A DNA stretch of 64,000 nucleotides from Anniella stebbinsi (Eukaryota > Chordata > Lepidosauria > Squamata > Anniellidae). The first letter of the stretch is position 1; each line of letters starts with the position of its first letter. The notes under the pieces are model-generated. The model did no database searches and was not told where the DNA came from. It saw only the letters and a list, made by a program, of their open reading frames with translations. This document shows positions 12,503 to 23,552 of this stretch, piece by piece. Position numbers and translations under genes: made by a program. Where the stretch lies: NCBI GenBank assembly GCA_029215795.1, contig JARDYH010000002.1:65821001-65885000 (forward strand), given 5' to 3'.

Positions 12503-12674
12503 TAGGGTGACCATATGGAAAGGAGGACAAGGCTCCTGCCTCTTTAACAGTTGTAGAGAAAAGGGAATTTCAGCAGGTGTCATTTGTATGCATGCAGCAC
12601 CTGGTAAAATTCCCTCTTCCTCACAACAATTAAAGCTGCAGGAGCCCTGCCATCTTTTGTATTTGGTCACTCTA
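12503..12674 (+). mobile_element. Fold-back MITE, monomer form (TAGGGTGACCATATG family)
   Basis: This 172-bp copy runs from TAGGGTGACCATATGGAAAG to the inverted end TATTTGGTCACTCTA. Inside, AACAGTTGTAGAGAAAAGGG pairs with CCCTCTTCCTCACAACAATT, so the monomer is one hairpin. Longer family members (13243, 23553, 32947, 43365) are two such hairpins joined head-to-head, which makes this the simpler form. A partial extra arm follows at 12675-12720. Confidence 0.7.
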
Positions 12675-12714
12675 GTACAGTTCCTGCAGCTTTAACTATT
12701 GTGATGAACTGTCC

Positions 12715-13085
12715 CGCAACTTTACCACAGCTTTCTGCTTCCGTTTTCATCCCATGATCACAGTGTGCTCTCTTTACACACACTTCACTTCCCCCTCCCC
12801 TTTTCCCCCTTCAACCAGGAGTTCTATATTTTTAATTTGTACAGCCACAAGGTAGCGCTGTAGTCCGCCTCTTCTTATAGCGTGATTACTTATTTTCGTG
12901 CTGAAACGGAAAGGGGGTCTTTTTGTTACTAGTTTTTTTTCCTGGTTTCGAATCAAGCCACGCAAATCATTCCAAAGTACCAGAGAGGCACTGAAGGTTT
13001 GCAGCATCATGTAATTGATCTGGAAACTTCCATGAGTGGCCAGTCACAAGTGTGCTATAAGCAGCTCATTTAGAGAAGCTTTCAA
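12715..13085. repeat. MITE, 'TTTAGAGAAGC' family, copy 3
   Basis: The right half keeps the diagnostic block: 'gcatcatgtaattgatctg', 'gtgagtggccagtcacaag'-like words, 'tgtgctataagcagctcat' and TTTAGAGAAGC at 13068-13080. The left half contains 'tttctgcttccgttttcatccc', shared with 32465-32510. The exact left end is unclear because a fold-back MITE arm abuts it. Confidence 0.5.
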
Positions 13086-13242
13086 TTCCTTTCTCCTGAA
13101 GCTGCTTTTCTTTTAAAAACAAACAAACCCAAAAAAGCATCAGGTCATGTTTTTACATGTATTTGTGTATAAGATGTTGTTAAGCCCTTTTACCCAGGCT
13201 GTGCCTGGTCCTGGTTTTTGAGGGCCTTTCGACAATACACCC

Positions 13243-13544
13243 TAGGGTGACCATATGAAAAGGAGGGCAGGGCTCCTGTATCTTTAACAGTTGTATAGAA
13301 AAGGGAATTTCAGCAGGTTTCATTTGGATGCGAGCAGCGCCTGGTGAAATTCCCTCTTCATCACAACAGTTAAAGCTGCAGGAGCCCTGCCCTCAAGTGA
13401 CCAGATACATAAGAGGGCAGGGCTCCTGCAGCTTTAACAGTTGTCCTGAACCAGGTGCTGCATGCATACAAATGACACCTGCTGAAATTCCCTTTTCTAT
13501 ACAACTGTTAAAGATATTGTCCTCCTTTCAGTATGGTCACCCTA
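13243..13544. mobile_element. Fold-back MITE, inverted dimer form
   Basis: The element runs from TAGGGTGACCATATGAAAAG to its inverse GTATGGTCACCCTA. The two halves (about 13243-13395 and 13396-13544) are reverse complements of each other, and each half is itself a hairpin, so the structure is a nested palindrome. The flanking 8-mers do not match, so one edge has probably been altered. Confidence 0.75.
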
Positions 13545-14837
13545 CGACCCTCAATGAGCCCACCCCTTCAATGAGCCTGCCTTCTCACCTCCACTGTCAC
13601 CACTGCTGCTATTGCTCTTCATCCGCTTCCTCATCCTTGCTACCACTCGCTTGCTTGACCTGCAGAAAGCCAGTGAGCAAGCAGTTGGTCGCATCTCCTG
13701 CACCTCCTTCCCATCACCACCACCATTGCCTGAGCTAGAGAGAGAGAAAGGTAAATAAGCAGATTGTAACGTGAAGAGATGGAGTAGGTCCCGGGGGGGG
13801 GGGGGGGGTTGCCGGGAGGCCCTCTGCTGGGCTGTGGGTCTTCAGCAGTTGCCCAGCCATGACACCAGCCTGCACCCCAGTAAGTGAGCAGCATTTGTAC
13901 AGCTCTCCTTCAGCTTCGCAGTATATCGCTAAGGAGATTATTAGTCTGAGTCTGTGATGTTCTGTTGTATTCACACTATCGATGCACAATAGTGCACAAA
14001 ATGCAGAAATTAAATTCCTTTTTTGAATTAATATGTCTTCTAAAAGATGATTCTAACATTCCATATGCAATATACGAGCATCATAACTACACTCAAAATG
14101 GAATTACAGAAATTAGATTTTCATCTAAAGGATGGTTCTGTTTGCAGTTTTTATTAATACAGCCCTGTTAGTCTGGTAATCCTTTTACATTGCTTTGCAA
14201 CCTGCTTACTGGGTCATGAGAAATCCACTTAATGGCATTTGGGAGCATAAGTCTTGCCTTGAAAAATTGCAGTGAATTAAACTTTAAAGCATACTTTTCT
14301 TCATTAAGCTTCTTCTGGCTGGGATGTGATCAGTTTATTGAAGTTTTTACATTAATCTGCTCAAGATGTTTTCTGAAAAAAAAGCAATAGATTGGGAATA
14401 ATGTTCTCTTTATAGTGTAGGATTTTTATTTTTTTTTAAAAAAAGGCCAATTTATTACCATAATTTGGTTACTCTGTGGTTACGAGCTTATTGGCCTTAT
14501 TGTTTCATATGAATATGTGTGTGGGGAGCAATTAGGGCATTTATGACATAAAACAATGCATAGCACTTCTGTTTTAATTTGCTTCTCCTGTGCAAGATGT
14601 TCAGTGGATACAAAACTTGCAGCTCTGCATTCCACCACTAATTCATTTCAACTTATTAGCATCCAATAAAACAACAACACCTACCTACAAAATGCTGTGG
14701 CTGGAAAATTTGATTTTATTATTTGCATTGGTTTTCCATTGAAAAGAAAATGTAAATACTTGACAAGCATTAGAGGACTGGAAATAACCACAAACCTTTC
14801 TGCATCATGGCTTTCGTGAAACCATGGTCTCTAAGGG
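13545..14837. other. Unique DNA, no gene seen; possible conserved segment
   Basis: A poly-G run lies at 13793-13808. The stretch 14180-14830 is repeat-poor and AT-rich with homeobox-like TAAT cores, which is compatible with a conserved non-coding element but not evidence for one. No exon could be supported. Confidence 0.4.
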
Positions 14838-15160
14838 CTTCTTTACATTAAAGCCAAAATCCTGCATCCTTACTGGGGCTTTGTCTTCCGGTGTCTTTGT
14901 GGGATTACGATCAGCACAAAAAACAAACTTCCCCACCCCATTTTTCCCTGTTTCCTTTGTGAGCAAGTTCCATATGTTTCATTTATAAAACCAGTAGATG
15001 GTGTTTTATATTTATTATTGCATTTTCAGCGATGTATAAAATGGTGGGATAAAGCTTTAAGGTCATGAAAAATGTTGGTTGATGATGTCGTGAAAAGGAC
15101 CTGTGAACTTCCATTATTGAACAATTATGAGCACATGACAAATGCCTCATGTAGAAACTG
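14838..15160. repeat. MITE, 'CTTCTTTACAT' family, copy 4
   Basis: The left end (GGGCTTCTTTACATTAAAGC) and the right end (TGCCTCATGTAGAAACTG) are a diverged inverted pair. The interior holds 'gatgatgtcgtgaaaaggacc', 'gtgaacttccattattgaac' and 'atgagcacatgacaaatg', shared with the other family members. Confidence 0.55.
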
Positions 15161-15292
15161 CCAAATAATTGTATTTTAATGGACAGAGATGGATTCTTTT
15201 TTTAAAAAAAATGCCCAGTCTTATTTATGTTTATTCAGAAGTAAGTCCCACATAGTTGAAAGTAGTTCACTCGCAGGTGTGTGATTAGAATA

Positions 15293-15365
15293 GGCATCAG
15301 AGTCAGTTCAATGGTCTAGTCCAGCTTAGCAGTCTGTCTCCAATAGTGGTCAGCTAATTGCTGTA
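15293..15365 (+). mobile_element. SINE tail fragment
   Basis: The words 'ggtctagtccagc' and 'ctgtctccaatagtggtcagc' match the 3' body of a common sauropsid SINE. The tRNA-like head is missing. It sits just outside the target duplication of hAT-1. Confidence 0.35.
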
Positions 15366-16079
15366 AGGTAAGTAAGGGGGATGGTGTTATCCATTGATGA
15401 TCATGTTCACACAACATGAGGGTGGTAAATAAGCCACAGTAGCTTGTTAATTACTAGGGATGTGCACGCCCGAAAATATCGTATCGTATTGTTATCGAAA
15501 TTTCAGACCAAAACATTTATCGTCTCCAATTATATTGTAGGTGAACCGTATCGTATCGTATTTCCGATAATTATCAGAAATCCGATATTATATCGTTTCT
15601 CCATTTTGCCCTAGAGACTCTATAGTTGATTTTTGAGTCAGAAAGGCCTAAACTTCTTAATTTTCCAAGTTACAGGTTTGAAACTTGGTCACAGTGCACT
15701 GAGTGTTGCTAGTCTTGTGTGCCAAATTTTAGAACAATCAGTGCAAGCGTTACTCAGAAGTAAACTTTCAAATACACTGTTTCAGGTGGCTGAAATGTGG
15801 TCCTTTTTCAAGAGACGTCGTCCAGTACTCATGGGCATCTCACAGATGGCCTTGAGGGGACTCATCTGTGCCCAATTTCAGACGCACAGCTGCAGGCATT
15901 CCTCCGAAGTAAGCTCTCAACAACATGCGCTGTTTCCGGTAATGCACTCCATGCTGCGGCTGCTGAGACTTATAGGTATATTTTTATGAATACGCTGAAC
16001 TTTCAAAATCTGTGGAAACCTAGTAGGCAGTGCCTTCCATATGCAGTCATAAAAGTAAAATGTGTTAATCAGAAGATGG

Positions 16080-16925
16080 TGAACTGCTGCTGCCTTGTCT
16101 CATTGATTAGGCCACGCATATCTACAACTTAAAAGGATTGGGGGAGTAGGGGAATAGCACGGGTGTTACATTTATTTTAGAGCCAGCCCAGGCAGGGCCT
16201 CATTGGGCCAGGAGATACTCCGGAAGCGCGCGAACCTAAAGGATCCCACTAAAACTAAAAAAACTTTAAAGCATATTATTATTATTATCCGCGCCTATGC
16301 ATGCGTGGCACAGTGAGAGTGGATGCATTCCTCTGCAGTAGAACTGCTGCCTTGACTCTAGATTAGGCCATGCATGTCTAAGTACAAATGAAATAATAAA
16401 AGGATTGGGGGGTAGGGGAATAGCACTAGCGTTACATTTATATTTATTTTAGCCAGCCTTAGTAGGCAGGGCCTCATTGGGCCAGGAGATACCCCGGAAG
16501 CGCACCAACCTGCAGGATCCCACAAACAGCATCACACAGACAGTTAGGAATTATGGGCATTACAGTTATTTATTTTAGCCAGCCTTACCCAGGCAGGGCC
16601 TCATTGGGCCAGGAGATACCCTGGAAGCACGCCAACCTGCAGGATGGATCCCACTAAAACTAAAAAAACTAAAAAGCATATTATTATTATCTGTGTCTAT
16701 GCGTGCGTGGCACAGTGAGTGGATGTATTCCACCGCAGTAGCAGAACTGCTGCTGCCTTGACTCAAGGGATTAGGCCATGCATGGCTAAATACAAATGAA
16801 ATAATAAAAGGATTGGGGGGTAGGAATAGCATGGGCATTACAGTTATTTTAGCCAGCCTTAGCAGGCAGGGCCTCATTGGACCAGGAGATACCCCAGGTA
16901 GTGAGGAAACCTGGAGGATCCCATC
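16080..16925. repeat. Internal direct repeats of hAT-1
   Basis: The block GGCAGGGCCTCATTGGGCCA begins at 16191, 16465 and 16592 and a variant (GGACCA) at 16865, giving spacings of 274, 127 and 273 bp. Accompanying blocks (GAACTGCTGC, AAAGGATTGGGG, CATATTATTATTAT) repeat in the same order. A unit of about 273 bp was therefore duplicated, and a partial unit lies between the full ones. Confidence 0.75.
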
Positions 16926-17053
16926 AAAACAACCCTCATGCACCGCCTTGACCTCATCGTGCTTGAAAAATGACCCAGTCTGCCCACCATCCCTGTGCAG
17001 GCAGGTGGTCAGTTCTTCATGCCAGAGCTGCACACATTGGCTGGAGCAGTGGC

Positions 17054-17300
17054 AAATAAAAGTCACGTTCTAGGTAGGCATATTAGCAAATTAATATAAG
17101 TCACGTTCTGGGTAGAGGTAGGCACATTGGCAAATTAATATAAGTCACGTTCTGGGTGGAGGTAGGCACATTGCCAAATTAATATAAGTCACGGTCAGGG
17201 TAGAGGTAGGCACATTGCCAAATTAATATAAGTTCTGGGTAGAGATAGGCACATTGCCAAATTAATACAAGTCATTTTCTGAGTAGAGGTAGGCACATTG
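17054..17300. repeat. 50-bp minisatellite inside hAT-1
   Basis: About five and a half tandem units share the words AAGTCACGTTCTGGGTAGAG, GTAGGCACATTG and CAAATTAATATA. Units are 36-50 bp because some have lost GTCAC or the TAGAGG part. The array lies wholly within the hAT interior. Confidence 0.85.
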
Positions 17301-18759
17301 CCTGGACCAGAGTCTAAAATAAAAATGTGTGAGGGGGATGCTTCTGCAATCCCTCAGTAACGGACTCCACGACCCAGGGACATGGTGACAAAAAATAAAT
17401 AATACAGGAATCTCTCAACTCAAGGCTCACTATAGCAGTCCCTTCAGACTGGAAACATTGGATGGAGCAGTGTCTTTCAAAAAGAAATAAAATGTGTGAG
17501 AGGGCGAGACAGCCACCCCAGAACTGCTCCCAGCAGCAATAGCATCTCTCCTAGACCCAGACCCACCTTGCCCAAGGCGTGCCTCAGAGCCGCGTTTCAT
17601 ACTGCTACAAAGTGATTGCAATTAATAATTACAATGTATGCTTTACCCACAGTTTGTGAGTTTGTGTGCTGCTTTGACCACACAGATCCTGTGTAGCAGG
17701 CTACACAACACACCAGCACACTCACAGTCAATCAAGCAAACACACACACCCAGAGAGAGGGGGGGGGGGAGAAATATAATTTTTTACTTTTTTTTGTTTT
17801 TTTAAAGAAAGTTAAACAGGGAAGAGGACAAAACACACTCCCTCAGTCACAGTACCCCAACTTATGCTAACCTAACCCTTCAATCAAACCAACCAGAAAA
17901 AAATTATAACTCAAAGTCTCAAACACACAAGCAACGCACAGCCAAACGAACCTGAGACACAAAGATGCAAGACTACAATGAATCTCCAACAATTCGCCAT
18001 CAAGTAACTATAAGACTCAAGAGCCAGGACAGAGCTCCAACAAAATCCACCCTTCTCCCCTCAATGCCTAACTCCCAACAGAGGTGGAACACCAAGTGTG
18101 AGTGTTTTATGCGGGGATATCCTTAGTCCTCCTCCAACATTGTGATTGGAGCCTGCTGGAATCCTTGCTGCACGATTGGTCACTGTCTCATCAAGCACAC
18201 CCCACCTTCTAGCTCCGTCCATGTGGCAACAAAAGAGAAAAAGCCTTCCGATAAAATGATAAAATACGTTAATTATCGTAGGATTTTTTATCGTCTCTGA
18301 TAATTATCGTAGGGTTTCCTATCATATCGTTATCGTTAACCGCATGCACGATAAAGAGCATATTATATCGATAGCATACATTTTAACGATATGATACACA
18401 TCCCTATTAATTACCCCCTGCATGCTGGTTTTGTGCTGGCTGATTTCCCTAATTACGCTCACCAGGCATGGATTGTCATGACAACTGAACTTGGCAAGGT
18501 TGAGCTGCTGGAGTGGTTAACATACCACCCAGAAACCCTATAACAGACCATGGGTCCTGGTGGTCTGTTAACCAACCCTGCTAGCCACCCTCAACAGGTT
18601 TGGACATCAAAACAACCTGTGTCCAGCAAGGATAATTAGGGAATGCAACCAGAATGCAACCAGCAACCATGGACCAGCTCACTGTGTGGTTTGTCTCAAG
18701 CATCACCAAACCGTCTCTGAACAGGAAAGCTGCATTTCTGATTAATGGCTACTTAATAC

Positions 18760-18930
18760 CCTCTCCTTATTTTATACATTTATTTATATCCCTCCTTTCC
18801 TTCAGGGAGTTCAATGCAGCATCCAGGTTCTCCCTCAACCCTTGTTTTAGCCTCACAACAAGGTAAGTTAGGCTGAAAGTTAGTGACTGGCCCAAGTCAG
18901 TCTCAGTGAGCTTCATATTAAAGACACTTC
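18760..18930 (-). mobile_element. tRNA-derived SINE, 3' portion
   Basis: On the plus strand the order 'tttatttatatccctcctttc', 'agcctcacaacaaggtaag', 'aggctgaaagttagtgactgg', 'cccaagtcag' and 'gtgagcttcat' is the reverse complement of the squamate SINE body. A fuller copy lies at 25104-25345. The tRNA head is missing and the copy is old. Confidence 0.55.
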
Positions 18931-18967
18931 TTTGCCCGCCATATCTTATATTCGTAAATGTGGGACC

Positions 18968-19102
18968 TGGGCCAGATCTACACCAAGCAGGATATGACAT
19001 TTTGAAAATGTTTTGAAAACTGTATATGCTGTGTGTCCTGGGCCCTAACAATTGTCACTACTGTTATAAACCATTTTAAAGCAGTTGTGTAGATCCTGCC
19101 CT
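18968..19102. repeat. MITE, 'GATCTACACCAAGCAGGATAT' family, copy 1
   Basis: The left end, CCAGATCTACACCAAGCAGG, has a degenerate inverse near 19086-19102 (TGTGTAGATCCTGCCCTG). The interior, 'acattttgaaaatgttttgaaaactgtatatgctg', is itself nearly palindromic. Related copies are at 50994-51172 and 51625-51662. Confidence 0.55.
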
Positions 19103-19547
19103 GGAAAAAAAATGATGCAGTGTGGAATGCTCATGCAAAATATTGCTGTCTATATGCAGGGAAAGCCCTGTTGTGGTTGTGGATCTGCGCTGCGTCAGTT
19201 AGATGACACAGGTGTAGCTTTGCAGTCACAGTGGGACTTTCCTGCAATGCTGTGGTTTGAAAAAGTCAGGTATTTACCCAGAGTTTTCAATCGGAGCGAC
19301 GTCAATGCGGCACTTCTGCTATCTGACGTTGCTCCAGGGACAATCCGGGGGCATTGCCTGGTGGACGGCGACTGGCGATTGGTTGCCTTCCACTAGGGAG
19401 ATGGCGGGAGCAGCTCAAGTACCTGGATGGCCACCCAGAAACCCTGCGCTCCATCCTCGGCATCAAGATTACCCACTGCCACCCCAGGAAAGGGAAAGCA
19501 TGGGGTTTGAGAGGAAGACAGTGCCAACCCAGCACCGTGAAGACAGC

Positions 19548-19995
19548 CAGTCAGCTATGCCTTCATCCAAGACACTCAGTTCCCCTCCTACAACAATCAG
19601 TCATCATTCTACGGCCACTGAGCATGCTCAGTCTTTATTAGGCTGTTTCGCTCCCCCACCCCTGGCTGTTTTTTTCCCCTAAAGTTTTTTTGTGCTTTTA
19701 AAAATCTTAGGGTTCCCCCAAGAATGCTGATGCCTCCCTCTTGTTTGTGGGTTACATAGGGATAAGTAATTTGGAGAATGAGTTCACTATTAGTATATGG
19801 AACATTGCAGTGCAGAGTGTTTCTGTTCAGGGCTCCAGCCAGTGAGCTATGCCCTTTTCCAAGATACTCCATTCCATTTTTCCTCCCTCCCACACTCAGT
19901 TTTCCTTCCCTCCCTCAAGAGTCTGCCAACATTCCCTGGCCACTGAGCATGCTCAGTCTCATTGGGATGTTTTGTGGTTTCCCCACTCTTAGGGT
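19548..19995. repeat. Degenerate direct duplication carrying ACTGAGCATGCTCAGT
   Basis: Two segments about 290-310 bp apart share the words 'cagccagt', 'gagctatgcc', 'tccaaga' and 'gcttagg' variants and the perfect 16-bp palindrome ACTGAGCATGCTCAGT (19616-19631 and 19945-19960). Each palindrome is followed by 'ctnatt', 'gtttyg' and a pyrimidine-rich stretch. This looks like a diverged tandem repeat or two insertions of one element. The minus-strand reading frames both contain an 'ETEHAQWP' word for this reason and are not genes. Confidence 0.6.
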
Positions 19996-20721
19996 CCCCC
20001 CCCAAAAAAGGTTTTTTGTTTTTATTTTTTTGCAAACGTTGAGTTTTCCGAGCCCTCTTACCCCTCTTGTGCTCTGCTTTGGCTACATACAAATTCACAC
20101 CTGGAAAATGAGTTGGATGCCTGTCCCACACTGGGTTTTGAAGCAGTATGTGTCAGTCAATTTAGCGTAACAATTTGTAAAAGACTTAACGATGTTCAAT
20201 CTCATAATGAATCTGCCCGTACTTTTTATGGAAGAGTTGCAATTTAAACTGTCTGGTTTCAGGGACTGGTAGAAGAAGTGAAGCAGCGCGCTCGTATTTT
20301 TGTTTCCATGTGGATGAAATTACACTAGACAGATGCATGCATGCATCTGCCCTTCCCCGGAGATTTAAGGCCATACCCTATATTACGATAAACATCTGTT
20401 GTTGTTGTTTTAAAAAAATGCTTAAACTGGGTACTTTTACTTTTACTTTTAAAAAAAGGAGCTGTGGGAGCCTTGTTCCAGAATATGCTCCCACTCCAGA
20501 TCAGGGACTTGTATCAGCAGCCCCTCCCCAACTGCTCCAAAAGCTGCCATTTCCTCTAAACAGTACCTTCAAGGGCAAATAGCACCAAGGAGGCAATTTT
20601 TTAATAGAAACCAGTGCTGGGTCCCAGTCTCGACTAGACTGGGATCCACAGTGGCTTTTTCTCTAAACCAAAAGTGGCTAGTTTAAGCCTGGTTTGTTTT
20701 TTGGGGGAGGAGGGTTGGGAG

Positions 20722-20722
<1 letters not shown>

Positions 20723-20789
<67 letters not shown>
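20723..20789. repeat. Compound microsatellite (CA)n-(TA)n
   Basis: About 15 CA units run directly into about 18 TA units. The junction is clean. Such tracts are length-variable and prone to alternative DNA structure. Confidence 0.97.
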
Positions 20790-20793
<4 letters not shown>

Positions 20794-21681
20794 GGAGGCA
20801 CAGCCATGCCTCCATTGTTAAGGGCCGTCAGTAAAAAACACATTCCGCCATGTTAAAGTGATAATTGGGGGGGGGGGTCATTCTAACAGCCATAAAATCA
20901 AAAATGTTTCATCAACCTTTCTGAAATTTACAGGCGCCAGAAAGAAATGTTTATTTTACATTACCTGAAAATTTCAAGAAGATTGGTGAAAGATTGAGGG
21001 AAGGAGAGCAGTTTAAGGTAGAAAAGGAATACAAACCTGTCTCCCTGCTTTTGTAAAATTTACTTCCGGGTTGAGACTTTTTGTGCTCTCAATTTGCATA
21101 ATTTCTAGATCCTTATTAACTAATCCAGTGGTGGGGTCTTCTTCCTCCTTGACTGTAGTTGATGGAAATCTTTTCATTTTTAAAAAATTCCCTTCGGTTG
21201 ACTTTTAAGGACTATTTTAACCTCTCATTCAAGTAAATGAGGCGGCCATCTTCCCTCATAACGCGACACTGACACATGCTCATTAGCGTCGCTCTCCCCC
21301 CTCCCTCCTGCCTTAGAATGTGGGGTGGGTGAGTGAAATGGCCGCTGCCTCTATAGCACAGACCGTTTGAGTGAAGAAGAAGAGTTTCTCTTTTCTCTTC
21401 TGGAACATGCATTCCTTTGGCTCTGAGAGTATTTTGGGCTATCTTCATAAGGCCAGTTTGCTCTTTTGCTCCCTGTTGAAGCAGGGTGTGGTTCCTCTGG
21501 ATCCATGACAACCTGATCTTCAGATCTCTCCTGGGAATAGGTGGCTATACCTTTCTTTCTATCCCCACCCCCCACCCCAAACATACACAGTGCTCCTTCC
21601 CTCTTTTCTAAGAGTTTGGTCCATACTGCTATAAGTTGAAAGCTTCAAACACTTCATTTAATTAGTTTGGGCCGGTGTTAA
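20790..21681. other. Unassigned DNA, no gene seen
   Basis: A poly-G run lies at 20868-20877. No repeat boundary or coding frame could be established before the hAT-2 target duplication. Confidence 0.4.
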
Positions 21682-21689
21682 GTTTTAAG

Positions 21690-23208
21690 TAGGGGTGTGC
21701 ACGGACCCCCCGGATCGGATCGGGACCCGGATCGGGACCTCCAATTTTGTCACGGATCGGTTCAGACAAAATCGGAGGCCCCCCGGACCGGATCGAGTAC
21801 GATCCCGATCCAAAAATCGGAAATTTTTAGATTGGCCGCCATTTTTTCCCCCATAAACTTGCATTGCAATGCAAGTCTATGAGGAAAAAATGGCGGCGGG
21901 TGGGTGAGGGGGGGCCTAACTCCCTCCCCCCCGGGGCCGTCCGCTGTGGATGGCCCCGGCAGGTAAGCCCCCTCCCCCGCGCTCCCTACCCCCCCTGGGG
22001 CCGTCCGCTTCCATCCGCTGGCGCCCGCGGGCGCCAGCGGATAGAAGCGGATGGCTCCGGGGGGGGTAAGCCCCCTTCCCCACCACTGCTTACCTTTTAG
22101 GGCCGTTCGCTCCCGTCCGGCGTCGGCGGCTACCGCCAGCCGGCTTTGCGGCTTCCTCTCGAGTAGGGCGCCGGGTGATGACATCACCCGGCGCGCCACC
22201 CTGGAGTAGGCCACGGAGCCTGCTGGTAGTAGCCGCCGGCGCCGGACGGGAGCGGACGGGCCAGGAAGGTAAGGGCCCCCCTCCTCCCCTCCGTGCGCCC
22301 CCTCCTCCCCTCCGCGCGCCCCCTGCTTACCGTCCCGGCCCATCCGCTCCCGTCTGGCGCCAGCAGCTACTACCAGCGGGCTCCGCGGCCTGCTCTAGAG
22401 TAGCGCGCCGGGTGATGATATCACCCGGCGCGCCACCCTGGAGTAGGCCGCGGAGCCTGCTGGTAGTAGCCGCCGGCGCCGGACGGGAGCGGACGGGCCG
22501 GGAAGGTAAAGGCCCCCCTCCTCCCCTCCGTGCGCCCCCTGCTTACCTTCCTGGCCCGTCCGCTCCCGTCTGGCGCCGGCGGCTACTACCAGCGGGCTCC
22601 GCGGCCTGCTCTAGAGTAGCGCGCCGGGTGATGACATCACCCGGCGCGCCACCCTGGTGTAGGCCGCGGAGCCTGCTGGTAGTAGCCGCCGGCGCCGGAT
22701 GGGAGCGGACGGGCCGGGAAGGTAAGGGCCCCCCTCCTCCCCTCCGTGCGCCCCCTCCTCCCCTCCGCACGCCCCCTGCTTACCTTCCCGGCCCGTCCGC
22801 TCCCGTTCGGCGCCGGCGGCTACCACCAGCGGGCTCCGCGGCCTGCTCTAGAGTAGCGCGCCGGGTGATGACATCACCCGGCGCGCCACCCTGGAGCAGG
22901 CCGCGGAGCCCGCTGGTAGTAGCTGCCGGCGCCGGACGGGAGCGGACGGGCCGGAAAGGTAAGCGCCCCCCTCCTCCCCCCCCGCTGTCCACTTTCATCG
23001 GCGGGCGCCCGCTGACGCCCGCCAATGGAAGCAGCGGTGGGCGTCAGTGGGCGCCCGCCGATCCGCCGAACCGGTTCGGAGCCTTTTCGGACCGGTTCGG
23101 ATTGGATCGGCCTATCCAGCTGTCAGATCGGAAATCGGATAATTTATCCGATTTTCCACTGGACCGGACTCGGATCGTGGATCGGGTCCGATCCAGTGCA
23201 CATCCCTA
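21690..23208. mobile_element. hAT-2, GC-rich non-autonomous hAT element
   Basis: The ends are TAGGGGTGTGCACGG and an inverted TAGGGATGTGCACTGG. The flanks are a perfect 8-bp duplication GTTTTAAG (21682-21689, 23209-23216). Subterminal zones repeat GGATCGG/CCGATCC words on both sides. The interior is four tandem, very GC-rich palindromes (22088-22965), plus a CATAGACTTGCATTGC-type palindrome at 21853-21883 and GGGCGCCCGC inverted repeats at 23000-23060. There is no transposase. The plus frame 22175-23209 (344 codons) comes from palindromes repeating in multiples of three bases. Confidence 0.93.
22088..22966. repeat. Four tandem palindromic units with splice-donor-like ends
   Basis: Centres reading GGTGATGACATCACC (second unit GGTGATGATATCACC) start at 22174, 22411, 22627 and 22864, spaced 237, 216 and 237 bp. 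Each unit is an inverted repeat of about 180 bp that starts with a CTTACC word and ends with GGTAAG or GGTAAA. Units are joined by C/T-rich linkers. High similarity between units points to recent amplification inside the element. Confidence 0.88.
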
Positions 23209-23552
23209 GTTTTAAGTACAACGTTGAAACCTTTCAAAGTGCTTCTGGGCCTACAACATTGGTTTCGGCCTAGTCACCCTGTTTTTCTAATAAGGTTTAG
23301 AAACAGTTGAGCTGTCGTTTATTTTGCATAGTGTACACACATGGATTTTCTTTCTAATCCTTGCAGTCTACACTGGTTCCCTCCTTGATGTGTTTTTGGA
23401 TGCAGACAAACCCTTTTTTGTTCCAGCAGGCCTTTGGCAAATAATCTGGACCTCTGTCTATACCTTTGACTTTTAAATTGTTATGTATTTAAAATGTTTA
23501 AAATGCTTTAGTATTGAAAAGTATTTAATTATATTTTTAACTTTTGTATATT

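Larger units (their letters stand above)
15455..18406. mobile_element. hAT-1, large non-autonomous hAT element
   Basis: The element begins TAGGGATGTGCACGCC and ends with inverted GATACACATCCCTA. It is flanked by a perfect 8-bp duplication TTAATTAC (15447-15454 and 18407-18414), diagnostic for hAT. The subterminal zones on both sides (15475-15600, 18250-18400) are dense in TATCG/CGATA words, probable transposase-binding repeats. The 2,952-bp interior has three large direct repeats, a 50-bp minisatellite and CA-rich segments. Open frames such as 15633-15989 (+) and 16575-17066 (-) show no hAT dimerisation motif or catalytic region that I can recognise. Confidence 0.9.

Noticed and set aside
16575..17066. 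163-codon minus-strand frame in hAT-1, possible transposase
   Set aside because: It reads through the internal direct repeats (the same peptide occurs twice) and lacks any hAT dimerisation or catalytic motif that I can identify.
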